A stretch of DNA of 64,000 nt from Gnetum montanum (GCA_015680685.1 MNCI01010141.1:92022-156021), one strand, 5' to 3'; shown: positions 12,396 through 24,528, counted from the first letter of the stretch. Notes: generated from the sequence alone by a model not told the origin. Translations and numbers: made by a program.

Positions 12396-13306
12396 TTGAT
12401 ATCAACATTCCCATGCTAGCACTAGGCCATTAATTAATTAGTTATACACACGTAACATCCATTGAATTGGCTATGGGATGTAGCCCTATCAATAATCAAA
12501 TAAGTGCTTAAGAATCACTGCTAAAATTTACATCTGCAACTTGCATTAAGAAATTCTCGTAGTGTGTGGGAGAAATTCATTAGATGGAATTATTGCATGT
12601 AGCTTGGTATCATCAAATGTGAGGTTGTTAGTAGGTTCTAAGACACAAATATTATAAATTCATATCTACATGATTTTAATGTGTAGATCAAATTTTGCTT
12701 TGAGATTTAGGGAAAGATTCTCACATTTGTCTCCTATTTACATGTATGTGGTAGGCTTGGCACATGCTTAGCAAATATTTGTGTTTTTTGAAATTTATCA
12801 GTCATTAAAAATTTGAAATTTATAATATTAAGACACATGATAACCTAAAAAATAAATGTTGTTTATAGTATTGTAATTATTATAAGAATTACAATTACAA
12901 AGATCATATCAAAATTTGAAATAAAGAATCACATTCATATTTGAAAGTTGTGATATTTAAAATTTAAATTTAAGATTTGAAAATAGAGAATATCAATATC
13001 TTATATCTTAACTAAAATTTTCATGAAATGGAAAACATAAATTTTATTGCAGATTATGAAACAAAATAATACCAATTTTATTAAAGCTTCAAGTTCTTTG
13101 CTCAATGCATGACAAAATTGTAGATTTTGCTAGTGGATGTACAAATTCACATGTAATGGCACATTGTTAAATCAAAGATTCTAATTTTAAGAAAAAGAAA
13201 AACAAATTGATTGTATGTCATTGATTCCAATTTTTAATTTATCATTAAATTAGAATATTCTAAAATCCAAAAATAATTTTTGAATGATAGTTCTTAGGTT
13301 AGTTGT

Positions 13307-13333
13307 GGGGGAGGGGGAGGAGTAGGGGGTGGG
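13307..13333 (+). repeat. G-rich tract with G-quadruplex pattern
   Basis: Four G runs (5, 5, 5 and 3) are separated by loops of 1, 7 and 1 bases in an otherwise AT-rich region, and a purine-only tail continues to about 13358. The pattern fits a possible intramolecular quadruplex on the plus strand. No gene is nearby. Confidence 0.6.
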
Positions 13334-16248
13334 ATGAGGAGGAGGGAGGGAAGGAATGAGTGCTTCATATAGAAATTGTAGTATATATTAAGTTGTTAGG
13401 TTATTTTTTGTTTCTTTTGTTTGGAACATTTTTGAAAACTCAATAGTAGGGGCTATTGTAGGGTAGTGCATATATAAATTATAGTGTTTCCTTAATTGTT
13501 AAGTTCTATACTTTTTTAGTTTGAAAGTAATATCTCTCAAAAATTAATAATAGTGTATCATTAGGTAGGTGTTAAAATAGGGGACGAGTGGTAGTAGGTA
13601 GTGCATATAGAAATTACAATATATAATATCATACATGTTTCATTTCAGGTATGACTTTCTTTAGAACTCCAGAGTAGGACATACAAAATACATTGGCCTT
13701 GATCCCCTATTTTATGCTATTAGATGTAGTTTTCCTATGATGTAACTGGCATTTACTGACAGATTTTTACTAATTTATATCATAATGATTTTTCATTATT
13801 TCCCTACATGATGTAAGTTTTTCTTTCACTATAAATTGTAGGTTGATAAGGGCAAAGGGGTAATAGAAAATGGCTATAAAATCTATAATATATAATAAAT
13901 GATCCATTTTGGATGTACTATTAACATATTATGGGTAATTTCAATAGGTTAACATGAAAAAATTATTTTCTACCTAATACATCCATGGGGCATTCTAACA
14001 TAAGAAATTATCTCCTAAATTTTTTTGTGCTAGAAAATAAGCATCATTAATTAATCTTTTGTTTATTTTGATAGAAGACATGAATTTTGGTAACATGGAA
14101 TCATTGGAAACATGTATACCAAGTGGAGCTTTCCATAAATATTTATCATAAATTTAATAAGACCTTTTAATTTTAGGTTCCTTATAAAGATATGCATGTG
14201 GAATAGTATTTTACCATGTTAGTCACTTTTGTAGCTCTTTCCTTACTTGGAAAAATTATTTAGAATTTAAAAATAATTTGAATCCAAGTATTCAAATGGT
14301 GGCTCTTTATTAATTCTATGGAGATTTTATATAAAAGAACTATATAAAAGTAAACAAGAATGGTTGTAATATCATTATACATGTAATATTGTCAACTTGA
14401 AACTATGTGTTACTCCCTTTTTCCTGTGCATAAAGTATGTATAAAGAATTAGAGTGCCCATATGGAGCCTAAGACTATCTTGAGAAAATATTTGAAGTGT
14501 TAATTAAAAAGAATTCAAAAATCTCTTTGATAATGATACTTCCTCTTCATTAAGGTAGAGAAGATCAAGCTAGACTTGGAGGACTAACTACTTTTATAGA
14601 AAATTTTTCTTTCATAATACTCCTGCTATTACATAAGAAAGTTCATTTTAGGATAGCTTTGAAGGTCTTAAATATTAATTCAAATTGCATATTTAAGTCA
14701 ATGAAGCAGTTATTAAATGAAATATCTTTGCATATTGTCATTTACATTATGTCTATAAAACACTTACTAATGATGTTAAAGATAATGTAAAAGATCATTG
14801 TTGGCATTTGACACTATTACCTTATTGCACTCACTTTTTTTGGTTTGTTTCAAATTGAATATAAGTGTGATTTTAATATTTTTCGATGAGTATTTGAACA
14901 CCAAATCCCTAAAATATATCATTACAAAGCACATTCTTAGCTCATAGGGATCATCAAGAACCATCTAAATTCATAATCCAACTTATGAACTCAATTTTCT
15001 ATGATCCCCAAGAGTCAGAATTTTTCTAAGTGTGATTGATGCAGTGTCAAAAATTTTTTCAAGTGTAATTGACATGGCATCAAAACTTTTCTAAGTGTGA
15101 TTAACACTACACATTAAACAACCATTTGACATTGAACATCAAAAGTGAGATTAACACTGGATGTCAAAACTGAAAGATCATACTTGCTATTTTTGAATTC
15201 AACAATAAGTTATACTTGACTCCAAGTTAAGTTTTAGCAACCCTAGGTCAAATTTGGTAACTTCGGCCCTATAAGCACAAGCTCAAACCACAAGTTTTAG
15301 GGTAAGATCTTTGCATATTTGATTAAATTTTTTGAGACTTGAGAGCATTAGTCAAATTTTGAGAGATTAAAAGAATGAGTACCTACTATCACTGCAACAC
15401 CTGCATGCTCCTTAGCCATTTTTGATAGCTTCTACACCTTCTATGTTATTGACAGAGGGAATTTTCTAGCTTCAATGTCAATTTCCAAAGTTAGAATTTT
15501 TTCAACTCTTGCATCAATAACCAGAACCTTGGCCGAAATAGCCCCATTTCAGCTTGAAATTAATTCCAAATCATGTGTACAACTTATCCATTCATCAACC
15601 AACCCTCCAAATCTTTAATTCCACCCTTTGAATTTGTATTTTGCTTCAAATCTAAGATTCTTTTATTAGTTCTATCACATATTTTTTTTCTCCCATCATT
15701 TGTAGATTGGCCCTGCATAGCAGGTGAACACTCCACTTTTTAATTTTTTAATCAATATAGCATTTGGGATCTTCTCCCATATTGATGTAATCTCTCTATT
15801 TTATGCCTGCTAATGCACATTCTATTATTAGATTTTTCTCTCTTGCATCACATTGTTTCCATCTCTCATATTTTATTCCATATTTTGTTAAATTTTTATC
15901 ATGTCACACTTCGCCATTTTTCAATGTAAAAATTTCATTGTTTGGAGAGGAAGCTGAAATCCTTTCTCTCATGGTAAAACTTCTCTCACATTAAAACTTT
16001 GCTCATGTAAAAAATACAATGATTTAATATTGTACATTTTTTATCTATACTTTACACGCATTTTTATTTCAAAATTTATAGGTTATTCTAAACTTTTTTT
16101 ATTTTTCAATAATCCATAGTTAGTCATTTTTCTAGTGATTTTGTACTTAGTTATTGTAGAAATAAAAAAATTTAGCTTTTCATCATTTCCTATTGTGTTG
16201 TGCTTTGAGAGATAGGCTAAATTCTTATTTGATTAGAGGATCTATGTA

Positions 16249-16384
16249 CCTTTGTTTTATAATTGTTGATTTGTTAAGGGTTACATCAATTTGAAGATCA
16301 TTTACAATTACACACTAAGTGTCTTAACACTTAGTTCATGTAGGTGTTCTTGTAGGAATAAAAAGAATATTTTTGTAGGAACAT
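16249..16384 (+). repeat. Putative LTR 3' end of old element F (left copy)
   Basis: This 136-bp segment aligns without a gap to 51282-51417, with about two dozen mismatches counted by eye, nearly all transitions. Both copies end in ACA(T), and similarity stops there. In this left copy the next bases, TTTTTGGCACTAGAAGG, look like a PBS, as expected inside a 5' LTR. The left end of this LTR was not found. Confidence 0.5.
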
Positions 16385-16701
16385 TTTTGGCACTAGAAGG
16401 ATGATTAATATGGTTTTTAGTATCTTAAAATCTAAGCATGTAGCAACCTACTTGTCCTTTCTAGCACTTAGCATTTTTATCACTTTAAGCATTTTTACTT
16501 AGTTTTATTTTTTGTTCCCATTTGCACTTAAACCTAGTTTCTTTTTCTAAGTGTGTGCATGAGACTCTCTTTGATATGATGATAGGATAAGTATATGACT
16601 CTTCCTAGGGCTCTCAAGTTCATAAGTTGATGGAAATGTGAAACACTTGGGTACCTATGGCACTCATGATGTAGCATGACTACAAAATTACATGAATAAA
16701 A

Positions 16702-17064
16702 ATGGAACTAAGTATCACGTTCACTAAGAATGAGTTAAGGAAGATGGCTGAATACAAGGTAACAAATGATTTAGGACCTTTCCTACCTAATCTAAATCAA
16801 TCCATTGATCTCATCCTATCTAAGAAAGCCACACTTGCAAAATATTTACTTGTTAGGAATGAAATACAAGCCATGGCATATGGTATTAGGGAACATCTCA
16901 TTTGGAACCCCAACATCAATATTAGCAACTAGAATTTTGAGTTTCTTCATAAATAGAGTGAGAAAAGTGGAGATCCTAGCTTTCATTATGGTGATGAGGA
17001 AGAGTCGTCTCATGTTACACTTTTTGCAAATCCTTTTCATCCACCAAACACTTTCATCACATAG
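16702..17064 (+). pseudogene. Possible N-terminal gag fragment of old element F
   Basis: An open stretch of 76 codons (NELRKMAEYKVTNDLGPFLP) is followed after one stop by readable sequence up to the insertion point of element B. It sits between the PBS-like site at about 16385 and the gag core that resumes right of B (24990). That is the position expected for the start of F's gag. No family motif is present in this piece, so the assignment rests on position. Confidence 0.35.
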
Positions 17065-17069
17065 CGCAT

Positions 17070-17930
17070 TGATGAATCATGGTTTGCTAGGCCTTGATAT
17101 CATATACATGATATCGAAGCCTAGATATGATATCGTATACACAATATCATGATTCCTATGTTAGCCTATAAATATAGCCCACATGTGCATGGGATGATAT
17201 CATTGTTTATTCATTAGAGCATTAGAGCTTGTTTTAGTCATTAGAAGTCTTTTTGTTAGTTTTCAGTTCTTTTCCCAAGTGCATGCCCATAGTCTGATGC
17301 TTGTAATTCTACAAAACCTTTGTTCAAGTGTGGCATACTTGAACATGCACACAACTAGCAATAAAGATCGAGATTACTCCATGATTGCAGCATTCACTTA
17401 GTTTTTAACTGTTTAATTATTAATTATTCATTATTTTTTCTTCGTTAATATTTCTTTTATCATCATTTACTATTTCTATTGCTAAATGCGCAATGAGTAC
17501 ATCTTAAACATGAACATTTAATTGTAACTACATGGTAACCTAGTAGCATATCTAGTAGCGCTACGAGTAATGTGCACTTGATAATCCTAGAAGTAGTACA
17601 TGAAGTCCAAGATGCGTATGGATGATTAAGGACAGATGCTCATTGCACTTAGGCTAGATTATATTTTATTTTCTATTGTTTACTAGCTTAATGAAGTTAT
17701 TTCTCATTATCTTTAGGAGTAGCATAGTATTAGAAATCCCATCATACACCTCACTCTGGACTAAAACATACGTGACAAAGCAAATACTAGTCCAAGTGGG
17801 AAGATAATGAACTACGATCAACATATAACTATCTATGTGCCACAACTAGTCCATCTGTAGAGTTCAATCAGATCATGCGTACACACTCATATTCGTATGG
17901 TTGAGCATAGGGATACCTAACTACTCATCA
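17070..17930 (+). repeat. 5' LTR of element B (861 bp)
   Basis: It begins TGATGAATCATGG and ends CTCATCA. The U3 has clustered GATATC/ATATCAT palindromes (17098-17150), then the TATA box CCTATAAATATAG near 17166-17178. The region AATAAAGATCGAGATTACTC (about 17361-17380) is conserved with the other LTRs. Confidence 0.92.
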
Positions 17931-17950
17931 TTGGTGCCATTGTCAGGGAC
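17931..17950 (+). promoter_or_regulatory. Primer-binding site of element B
   Basis: TTGGTGCCATTGTCAGGGAC lies directly after the 5' LTR. It resembles the Athila-type PBS for tRNA-Asp with C-to-T and G-to-A changes. Confidence 0.8.
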
Positions 17951-18079
17951 AATGCTAGTTATCTAGATCAGTTATATCATATAAGATCATTGTAATAAGG
18001 TATTAACAATCTATCTTTCAAACACAAGAAATTAAATTAAATTCAATTAAGTCACACATAATTCAAAATAGTGTCTCTC

Positions 18080-19162
18080 TCACAAAACAATGATAATGCA
18101 ACATCTAGCGAGGTAATTCATTGGAGAACCAACACAATTTATGATGAAGAAGAAGTTTGAAGTACACAATCTTATGCAAGTGTTTCATATGTTCATGGAC
18201 ACCCCAACAATACTCAAGGACTCTTGTCATCCAACTTAGATACCTCTAGTGAAGATGGGACATCCCATAGAATGAGGGGGCCCATAAGGCCTCAAACCTT
18301 CTCAATGATTAGCAAGAGTACATTAGGGGATGATTGGAAGACTTACAAAAGTCATGACAAGTCTTCTGGTTCTCTCTCTTCCTCTGCTCTTTCAATGTGA
18401 GGTCATGACATGGATGACTATTCCTCAAGGGGTCGGCATAGAAATAAAAATCAAACCCACTGGAAAAATTAAGAACACCAACATGAATAAAGACAACATT
18501 GTCCTAACTCACAAACTTACAACCTACTTAGTGGTGATGAACCCCTTCTAGCCACTAAGAGCCTAATGCATATAACAAAGGCTATTCAAATATCTTGTAG
18601 GCATTGTACATAAAGATGTCTACCCATGCTTGATTTAAACAAATTTACCAAGTTCTCAAGGGGCTATGATTTAGATCCACAACACCATTTACAAGCCTTT
18701 TATGATGCTTGTGCATAGAACAACATTAATAATGGGTGGCAAAGACTTAAGCTCTTTCCTATGATACTCATTGGCCAAGAAAAAGTATAGTACAAGTCTT
18801 TAAAGTTGAAATCAATTCACCATTGACCGACAATGGTGAAAATCTTCAATGAAAGATATCAAACCTATGCAAAAGTGTTAGCCTTAAGGAGACAAATCCA
18901 AGAGTGGAAAGAAGTGCAACATGAACCCTTGGACATGGCCTTAGAAAGATATCATGAACCCTTGAGACAAATTCAAGGCCATGTCCTAGGAATTTGCCAA
19001 GTCCAAATTACTCCTCCCTTGTGCCAAACCCAAGGACATGAATCCTTGGGACAAATTCAAATCACTCCTCCCTTGCATAAAATTCCAAGTGATCTCATAC
19101 CTTGCTATCATGATGCTCTTATGATTGTCTATCATCGGGATGAAACAATGCGATGTCACTAA
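18080..19162 (+). pseudogene. Truncated gag of element B
   Basis: Readable parts include FSRGYDLDPQHHLQAFYDACA (about 18655-18716) and FNERYQTYAKVLALRRQIQEWKE (18845-18912), the central gag helices seen in elements A, C and D. After the HEPLDMALERYHE block the frame runs into short repeats (two REQIQ/QIQITPPL-type copies, 18960-19085). The gag tail and zinc knuckle are then missing. The sequence passes straight to post-pol noncoding sequence at about 19170, so the whole pol was lost in the element or its ancestor. Confidence 0.7.
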
Positions 19163-19550
19163 TTAGAGGTATGGACTTGGTTTTGATCATGGAGCAACAA
19201 GCTAATGGTACTTTAATCATGCACAACACTTTGGATTCATTGTACCCAGGGTAAGTTACCTCATGTCCCAATCTTTGCAATCCCTTCTATGATTCATCTC
19301 ATCTCATGGTCTAAGTACTTATAACTTATGTCTTGTGTGGCATAGAATTTATACCTCATCATGGTGGTACTTATCGTATGTGTGTTTTGTTGCATAAGTG
19401 TGGATTGCATTTAACCCTTATAGTGCCTATAGACATTTTAAGGTGTGGTTACGCAAAGGCATGATAGGTTGGAACCTATTTTGGGATGACCCACTTGCAT
19501 GACTTTTGTAATTTGTATTTGTTGCACACCTCGACATCATTCTATACCCT

Positions 19551-20110
19551 AGTATTACATTGTTAAATCTATTCTTTCCTTTGTCATTATTTTAACCAAA
19601 CATTCCTTTGCACCACTACATGCTCTTTTTCCTCACCCTATTCAATAAAATTCATTATATAATTCCACTTCATTACATTTTGGTGCCTTAATGTCCACTT
19701 GACATTACCCCCAACCTTCTAAATCTATCTCAAATCCTTCATTTTTGGCCATGAAAACTTGAAAATTCATCAATTTTAATAAGTACCCTATTTTGGATAG
19801 GACACGACATCAAGTACCTCATATACCCTTCAAGTATTACATTGTTAAATCTATTCTTTCCTTTGTGTATTATTTTAACCAAACGTTCCTTTACACCACT
19901 ACATGCCCTTTTTCCTCACCCTATTCAACAAACTTCATTATATACTTCCACTTCATTATAGTTTTCGTACCTTAATGTCCACTTGACATTATCCTTGAAT
20001 TTTTAAATCTACCTCAAATCCTTCATTTTTGGGCCTAAAAACTTGAAAATTCATCAAATTTACTAAGTACCCTATTTTGGATAGGACGTAATATCAGGCA
20101 CCTAGTATCG
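19551..20110 (+). repeat. Tandem duplication with 282-bp period inside element B
   Basis: Unit 1 starts AGTATTACATTGTTAAATC at 19551 and unit 2 repeats it from 19833, through CCCTATTTTGGATAGGAC at the end of each unit. Two units are present with modest divergence. The second unit runs directly into the promoter-like block at about 20095. No coding role is visible; the small open frame at 19793-19975 lies within the repeat. Confidence 0.85.
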
Positions 20111-20172
20111 GGTCACATGTGATATTAGGTACACGCTATTGTGTACACGATATTGCATTTATAAAACCTACA
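20095..20172 (+). promoter_or_regulatory. Internal LTR-like promoter block upstream of ORF2 (element B)
   Basis: It contains AGGCACCTAGTATCGGG, then GTACACGATATTGCATTTATAAAACC, a TATA box at 20158-20165 in a context like the LTR U3 (GATATC-type palindromes before TATA). It sits about 530 bases before the ORF2 start at 20691. Element A has the matching block at about the same distance. A PPT-like GTCATGGGGGAGGGG at about 20357-20371 lies between this block and ORF2. Confidence 0.45.
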
Positions 20173-20690
20173 TATATGGGTCCCCCACAAGCATAGAAGT
20201 CATTTTCAAAATTTTCTACAAGCAAAGTTGTTACAATTTTCTTCCACAATTTTTAGCACTTTGAGAGTGTACCATTCAACCATCAATATCTTGCTCATTA
20301 ACGCTCCGATTTCCCTTCTTATTGAACCTAATTAAACCCAAAGTGTTTAACTCAGTCATGGGGGAGGGGTATGGTAGAATTCATGCATAACATTTTCAAA
20401 ATTCGCTATTACTCAAAGGATATCATAGGGGTAAGTAATATTAAGAAATATTAAGAACTCATGCCAAACTAATTTTCTTCCTTCATCCAAATCATTTAAA
20501 TTATTAATTGGAATCACTTGAGCAAATCAGCCCAGCATTAAAAATTTTAGGGAAAATTTCTTAAAAAATTTCTAACTCTAAAATCACATTAAGCAAGAAT
20601 TTGAAATTTATTAAAGGCAATGAGTAAGGTATGAGATAATTGAACCTTGTTAAATGACCTTACTAACAATCGATCTTGGTGTGATTATAG

Positions 20691-23481
20691 ATGGCCCCTA
20701 AATGAGGACAACAAGGAGGACATTCTCAAGGTGTAGCCAAATGCCAAAGGAGAGGTAGAGGCCAAGAACCTCCTACTAAACATGTAGAATAGGAGGCACA
20801 ATCATTTAGCATTCATCAAGTAACCCCTATTACTGCACAATCTAGTTAAGCAGAAGGTGGAGAGGGTAGGGTACCTAAACAAGGACAACATCTCACATTG
20901 TCCCCAAAATGTATTGAAGCCAGTCACGAAAGGTCCACATCCATTGCAGTGATCATGGAACTTAATTTTGGACCTTTTACTGAATTCGCCCCTAAGTCAA
21001 TCAAAGATCAACTCAAGGTATCTCCACTATGGCTTGTCCTCTCAGAAAGTGGAGAATGGTATTTGAGGGACATTTATCAATTTTGGCATAATAAAGAGGA
21101 AGGAACCACCATCAATATTGGTGGAATATCAATTGATTTCTCCACCAAGGCCATTGTGGAAGTTTTGAATCTTTTAAATATAGGACCCAAAGTTTCTCAT
21201 CTTTCCACTTGCTCCAATGCTAATGCAAGAAAAGTATCGTCAAAGAGGGCGTACGACATAAAGACAAAACATATAGAGAATTGACCCTTGAAATGAGAAT
21301 TTATTTTAAAATTGACACCTATCACATCTTCCCAACAAAGGAGCTAAACAAGATCTCTACTTATGCAGCCATAGGAAGTGCGATCTTGATGGGCAAGGCT
21401 AATGATAATTTTCCCCATATGTATTTGATAGAGATATTAAGGCAGTTTGAAAAATGAAAGATAGGAAAGTTCAAATTCCCCTTTCCTTGTCTAATTAAGA
21501 AGCTATGTAGGTGTACTATAATTTTGGGGTACACTAATGACGTCTCTAGAAAATCTCAAAATGCTTCATATGTTGAATTACTGAAGCACTAGCACGAAAA
21601 AAAGATGTTGGTAAAACATTGGAGCCTGAACAAGAGCAAATGGTTGGGCCCACTGCACCTCAAACAACAGGGCCTAGCCAACTTCTAGACATGATGCTCA
21701 GTCAACAACAAGAAGCAGGGCCAACACACAACCCATGGGTTAGCAATATCAACAAGCATCACTACCACAAGATTACCAACTATCAATGAGCCATCTTAGG
21801 GCCATTGTAGAAATGATCAGTTGGGAAAGTTGGGATGAGGCTAATCTCTTCAAGGTGATCGATGATGTCGTATAGCCCAACATCTCAATAGATCATGCAA
21901 GGGGTGAAGTCTTAATACAAACAAAAGGAGGAAAATCACATTGGTCACAATAGATTTTAGGAAATGCTACATCATTTCAAGTACAATTAGAAACTGGTGA
22001 GGGTGCCACGGTGATGGTCATACAACACTAGGTTGTAGCTGGAGCAACAAAGGTGGTGACAGATCACATCAAAGAATCATCCATGTTGTGATACTGATGG
22101 ATTTCATAGGAGCATGTGATGCTCTAGTTCTAGTCAGTACCTCAATGACTCCTACAGAACATGAGGATGCTCTAGATCATTTGCTGCAAATAGGACAAGT
22201 AAGGACGTCCTTGTTTGACATCTCCCAAAATGTCACAATGGCACAATCAAACCTCATTTCCACTAATGGAAAGCTAGTTATGGTTGAGATTAGCGTTGAA
22301 CACATAGAAGATGAGTTGAAGAGACTCCAAGAGAAGTTCATTACCCTACGAGCTGAATAGCGGGATCTATCCCAACTTATTCCAATTGATGACCTAGGAT
22401 CATTTAGGATAGAGCAACTAAATAAATTATTAGAGGACAATAAAAGGGTGTCAATGAAAAATAAGAATGCTAATTGGGATGCTTCAAAATCATAGGCTCA
22501 AACATATGCACATGCAAAAGCACTCAAAGACTTACAGGAAGAAAATAAACTCCTTGTTGCAAAAAATGTTTAGTTGAAAATAGTTGAGAAACAAAAGAAT
22601 ATTCTCAAGGAAATTTTTTAGCAAATGTGAGAACAACTAATAAGAGTCAACTAAGACATAAGTCTCTTAGCTAGAGAGAATAGGACCCTCTCAATGGAGG
22701 AGGTACATGCCATTCATCAGAAGATGGCCATTGAAACAAGCGCATGGCAAAATGAAGCTAAGCAACATGAAAAATTGAAAGAACATTTTTAAGATCAGGT
22801 AAGGATATATAAGGAGATCATTGAAAAAGATATCCATATGGCTAAGATCCACATCAACTCTTTCAATTCTCAAAACACTGATTGGTAGGCCATACTAGAC
22901 ACTTATGCCTTTGCCCACCAAGAAGAATTAAAGAGTTAGGAACTGCAGATCTAAAATCTCATAGAATACATGGAGTTGGCAAACCTATGGTATGCAACTT
23001 GGCCATGTTAATAGCAAGACACCCGAGGACTGAGCTAGAAAAATAGGTAGCTACTAGTTATGCCAAATATGAAACAGAGTTTGTTGAACATGAAAAGACA
23101 TTATAGAAATTGGAGGTAGCAAGCTCTGAACTAGAGGTAACAAAAGTTAGCTACCAAGGTTAAAAGGATGTTGAAAAAAACTTGCCTTAATGACTTACAG
23201 ACTATTAATAATTTAGAGACAAATATAGAGCTTGCAAAGAGGAAAGATAGTTATTTGTGGCATGGTACATCAAAGCTAATCAGATGTTCCTACAACTGCC
23301 ATGTTCATGGGAGGTGCTAACTCTGTCAAACATTGAAACATCAACATAGACAACACATGATCCCCAGACAAAGGAAGAAAAGCTTCAGGTGCTCCTTCAT
23401 AAGTATCCATTTCCAAAGCCTAGAGCACAGGATAAGGGCAAGAAGCCCATGAAGGAACCACTACCACTAGGAATCAAATGA
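20691..23481 (+). pseudogene. ORF2 of element B: long coiled-coil protein of unknown function, degenerate
   Basis: It starts at the ATG at 20691 (MAPK, then an early stop) and can be followed for about 2.8 kb to KPMKEPLPLGIK and a stop at 23479-23481, with scattered stops and small frame changes. The best open part (20898-21284) holds SESGEWYLRDIYQFWHNKEE and GGISIDFSTKAIVEVLNLL. The middle contains TPTEHEDALDHLLQIG, and the rest is dominated by heptad-like Leu/Glu/Lys stretches (EDELKRLQEKFITL, KALKDLQEENKLL) that predict coiled coils. It shares order and motifs with 2653-192. No RT, envelope or transposase signature was recognised, and there is no membrane segment. A weak similarity to the plant-transposon domain of Athila relatives is possible. 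Confidence 0.7.
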
Positions 23482-23649
23482 GTTCCAAACAATTTTCTGT
23501 TTTGTGTTGGTATCCCAATTTTGTTTTGTCTAGTCCCACACTACGACATGAAATGATCCATAGTCAAGCCATAATCCCATACTTATCCATTGTGTAATCA
23601 AATGAACTTGTTCTTCATTCTATTTGACTTAAGGACATGTTTTTATTCA

Positions 23650-23661
23650 GTCATGGGGGTA
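23650..23661 (+). promoter_or_regulatory. Polypurine tract of element B
   Basis: GTCATGGGGGTA directly precedes the 3' LTR at 23662. The same motif precedes the 3' LTRs of elements C and D. It primes plus-strand DNA synthesis in this class of element. Confidence 0.8.
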
Positions 23662-24523
23662 TGATGAATCATGGTTTGCTAGGCCTTGATATCAGGTACA
23701 CAATATCATAGCCTAGATACAATATTGTATACACGATATCGTGATTCCTTTGTTAGCCTATAAATATAGCTCTCATGCACATGGGATGACATCATTGTTT
23801 AGTCAATAGAGCATTAGAGCTTGTCCTAGTCATTAGAAGTCTTTTTGTTAGTTTTCAGTTCTTTTCCCAAGTGCATACTCATAGTGTGATGCTTATAATT
23901 GTACAAAACCTTTGTTTGAATGTGACGTACTTGGACATGCACACAACCGACAATAAAGATTGAGATTACTCCATCATTACAACATTCACTTAGTTTTTAA
24001 TTATCTAATTGTTAATTATTCATTGTTATTTTCTTAGTTAATGTTTCTTTTATCGTCATTTACTATTTCTGTTACTAAATGTAGAATGTGTATGTCTTAA
24101 TCATGAATATTTAAGTGTAATTACATGGTAACCTAGTAGTGTATCTAGTAGTGCTATGAGTAATGTGTGCTTGCTAATCCCAGAAGTAGTACATGAAGTT
24201 CAAGATGTGTACAAATGATTCAGGAAAGATGCTCATCACACTTAGGCTAGCCTAGATTTTATTTCCTATTTCTTATTAGCTTAATAAAGTTATTTCTCAT
24301 TGTCTTTAGGAATAACATAGTATTAGAAATCCCATCATACACCTCACTCTGGACTAAACCATATATGACAAAGCAAATACTAGTCCAAGTGGGAAGACAG
24401 TGAACTACAATCAATGTATAACTATCTAGGTGCCACAACTAGTCCTTCTATGAAGTTCAACCAGATCATACATACGCACTCATATTTGTATGGTTGAGTG
24501 TAGGGGTACCTAACCACTCATCA
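23662..24523 (+). repeat. 3' LTR of element B (862 bp)
   Basis: It is full length, starting TGATGAATCATGG and ending CTCATCA, collinear with the 5' LTR. The TSD CGCAT follows immediately. Confidence 0.92.
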
Positions 24524-24528
24524 CGCAT

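Larger units (their letters stand above)
12049..16248. other. AT-rich stretch without recognisable genes; may include the 5' LTR of old element F
   Basis: No open frame here looks like a known protein. Internal structure includes a diverged duplication of about 60 bp (12147-12208 and 12334-12395), a G-rich tract at 13307-13333, and three units of about 33 bp starting at 15024, 15058 and 15089 that share the core CTAAGTGTGATT. A minus-strand open frame at 14964-14776 shows no family. The right end adjoins a 136-bp sequence that recurs at 51282 and may be an LTR end. Confidence 0.5.
17070..24523 (+). mobile_element. Element B: complete but non-autonomous LTR retrotransposon with gag remnant and ORF2
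   Basis: The element is 7,454 bp long, with LTRs at 17070-17930 and 23662-24523 that start TGATGAATCATGG and end CTCATCA. It is flanked by a perfect 5-bp target-site duplication, CGCAT (17065-17069 and 24524-24528). Inside are a PBS, a truncated gag, a 282-bp tandem duplication, a promoter-like block, a long ORF2 and a PPT. There is no protease, RT, RNase H or integrase, so movement must have depended on enzymes supplied by a relative. By eye the LTRs differ at about 19 of the first 137 aligned positions, mostly transitions, so the insertion is old. Confidence 0.92.

Noticed and set aside
17921-17960. Possible tRNA gene suggested by the tRNA-like PBS sequences
   Set aside because: Only about 20 bases complementary to a tRNA 3' end are present at each PBS. 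No cloverleaf can be formed from the flanks.
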